In this document: piece by piece, positions 62,798-64,000 of the stretch
Layout of the letters: each line of letters begins with the position of its first letter
Numbering within the stretch: the stretch's first letter is position 1
Assembly (NCBI GenBank): GCA_000756795.1
Contig: CCSI01000001.1
Location: forward strand, 1 to 64,000
DNA: 64,000 nucleotides
Direction: 5' to 3'
Source of the DNA: Qipengyuania vulgaris
GTDB taxonomy: Bacteria; Pseudomonadota; Alphaproteobacteria; Sphingomonadales; Sphingomonadaceae
Program-made: the position numbers and the translations under genes
The notes under the pieces: generated by a model
The model's database searches: none
What the model was told of the DNA's origin: nothing
What the model saw: the letters and a program-made list of their open reading frames with translations, nothing else

Positions 62798-64000
62798 ATG
62801 ATGAGCCAAACCATGACGAGAACTGTCCTGCGCGCCGCGCTGGTTGCCACTTCCGCCCTGTCGCTGTCCGCATGCGCCGGGGGCATTTTCGGCGGCGGCG
62901 ATGACAAGAAGGACACGCCCACCGTCGGCGACCGCCAGCCCATCCTCTCGCGCATCGACATCGGCGCGAAGGTCGACCCTGCACTTGCAGGCACGCCCGT
63001 TACGCTTCCCGCTCCGCGCACCAACGACGCATGGGGACAAGCGGGCGGCACGGCCAACAAGAGCTACGGCCATCTCGCGCTCGCAGCCGCGCCCAGCCGC
63101 GTCTTCACGGCGCAGATTGCCGGTGCCAGCAACAAGCGCCGCCTTGGTGCGGCTCCGGTCGTGGGTGACGGCAAGCTCTTCGCTGTCGGCACCGACGGGC
63201 AGGTCACTGCATTCGATGCGCAGACCGGTTCGCGCGTCTGGACCTACCAGAGCGAACTGACCGACGATACGCGCCCTTCGGCCTTCGGCGGCGGGGTGAG
63301 CTTCGAACAGGGCCGCATCTTCGGCACCGATGGCGCGGGCAATGTCTATGCACTGGACGCCGCGACAGGGGCTGAGCAATGGAAGGTCCAGCCGGGCGGT
63401 CCGCTGCGTGGTTCGCCGACCGTGGCCTTCGGCAACATTTTCGTGATGAGCCAGGACAACCAGCTCTTCGCACTCAACTCCAGCGACGGCAGCGTTGCGT
63501 GGCAGGAATCGGGTTCGACCACCATGGCCGGCGTCTTCGGCGTGGCAGCGCCTGCCGCCGGTAACGGCACGGTGGTCACCGGCTACACCTCGGGCGAACT
63601 CATTGCCTATCGCTACGAGAACGGCCGCAGCCTCTGGGCCGATGCCCTTGCGCGGACCTCGATTTCGACGCAGGTGGGCGCGCTTTCGGACATCGACGCC
63701 GACCCCATCATCGACAACGGCCAGGTCTTCGCGCTTGGCCAGGGTGGCCGCATGGCCGCTTACGAGCTCGTCACCGGCCAGCGCCTGTGGGAACTCAATG
63801 TCGCAGGTATTTCGACCCCGGCCATCGCGGGCGAGTGGATTTTCGCGCTCACCGACGATGCGCGCATGATGGCGATTGCCCGCAGCACAGGAAAGGTGCG
63901 CTGGCTCACGCAGATGCCGCGCTTCCGCAAGGAAGAAAAGAAGGAAGGCCCCATCTTCTGGCAGGGCCCGGTGCTTGCCGGCGGCCAGCTCTGGGCGGTC
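62798..64000 (+). CDS. bamB: Outer-membrane assembly lipoprotein BamB (partial)
   Basis: The gene runs off the window without a stop; 401 codons are visible. A lipobox LSLSAC (Cys26) is followed by a Gly/Asp linker and PQQ-type beta-propeller blades (RRLGAAPVVGDGKLFAVGTDG, FAFGNIF and similar repeats with the Ala-Trp docking sites). BamB is the Bam-complex lipoprotein that assists barrel assembly with BamA. Starts at 62801 and 62813 are in frame and possible. Confidence 0.9.
   Translation, partial: MMSQTMTRTVLRAALVATSALSLSACAGGIFGGGDDKKDTPTVGDRQPILSRIDIGAKVDPALAGTPVTLPAPRTNDAWGQAGGTANKSYGHLALAAAPSRVFTAQIAGASNKRRLGAAPVVGDGKLFAVGTDGQVTAFDAQTGSRVWTYQSELTDDTRPSAFGGGVSFEQGRIFGTDGAGNVYALDAATGAEQWKVQPGGPLRGSPTVAFGNIFVMSQDNQLFALNSSDGSVAWQESGSTTMAGVFGVAAPAAGNGTVVTGYTSGELIAYRYENGRSLWADALARTSISTQVGALSDIDADPIIDNGQVFALGQGGRMAAYELVTGQRLWELNVAGISTPAIAGEWIFALTDDARMMAIARSTGKVRWLTQMPRFRKEEKKEGPIFWQGPVLAGGQLWAV

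Overview
This 64 kb window looks like the chromosome of a GC-rich alphaproteobacterium of the Sphingomonadales, most likely an Erythrobacter or Qipengyuania relative. The grounds are the protein sequences and family composition (many TonB, PepSY, VOC and MdaB types), the aa3 oxidase order ctaC-ctaD-ctaB-ctaG-ctaE-SURF1, an FnrL-type regulator, and the gene order pyrE-pdxJ-acpS-lepB. No database was consulted; the lineage is an inference.

The left part (about 0.2-23.3 kb) is accessory in character. It starts with an initiator tRNA and holds: a Fur-box iron-uptake operon (PepSY protein, small membrane protein, TonB receptor); a LysR/VOC pair next to a DJ-1 family gene; a TetR-controlled tripartite efflux operon (MFS, HlyD, outer-membrane factor) with a clear palindromic operator; a LuxR-type regulator without a LuxI; a cysteine-tailed exported protein; a PRC-barrel-like exported protein and an outer-membrane barrel; a quinone or electrophile divergon (GST and MdaB against an HxlR regulator with a 10-bp-arm operator); an APC permease; and several small envelope genes. 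Its spacers are long, partly AT-rich, contain at least two decayed genes, and carry an 86-bp degenerate intergenic repeat family with GTCCGC/GCGGAC ends. A 12-base copy of the tRNA 3' end followed by a terminator lies at 23.2 kb, so this part may be an old insertion at the tRNA.

The right part (about 23.4-64 kb) is compact and core-like: a LuxR-type regulator, an MpaB-like protein, cobS, a bifunctional penicillin-binding protein, two hotdog thioesterases, an unrecognised three-gene cassette (53-aa peptide plus two cupin/HEAT-like proteins), the long leftward operon pyrE-pdxJ-(89 aa)-acpS-lepB-AI-2E-DUF3089-ruvX-(44 aa), the cytochrome c oxidase operon, thrC, an RNA methyltransferase, folB, moaD-moaE, an oxygen-sensing FNR regulator facing a gene with an FNR box, rplU-rpmA, a TetR/metal-hydrolase divergon, ygfZ, a patatin, pyrC, rarD, astD, selO, a hydrolase, a TPR protein and the start of bamB, which runs off the window.

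Together the genes cover respiration and its assembly, envelope biogenesis, cofactor synthesis (pyridoxal phosphate, folate, molybdopterin) and, on the left, stress and efflux responses, each with its own local regulator. No CRISPR array, transposase, integrase or rRNA was seen.
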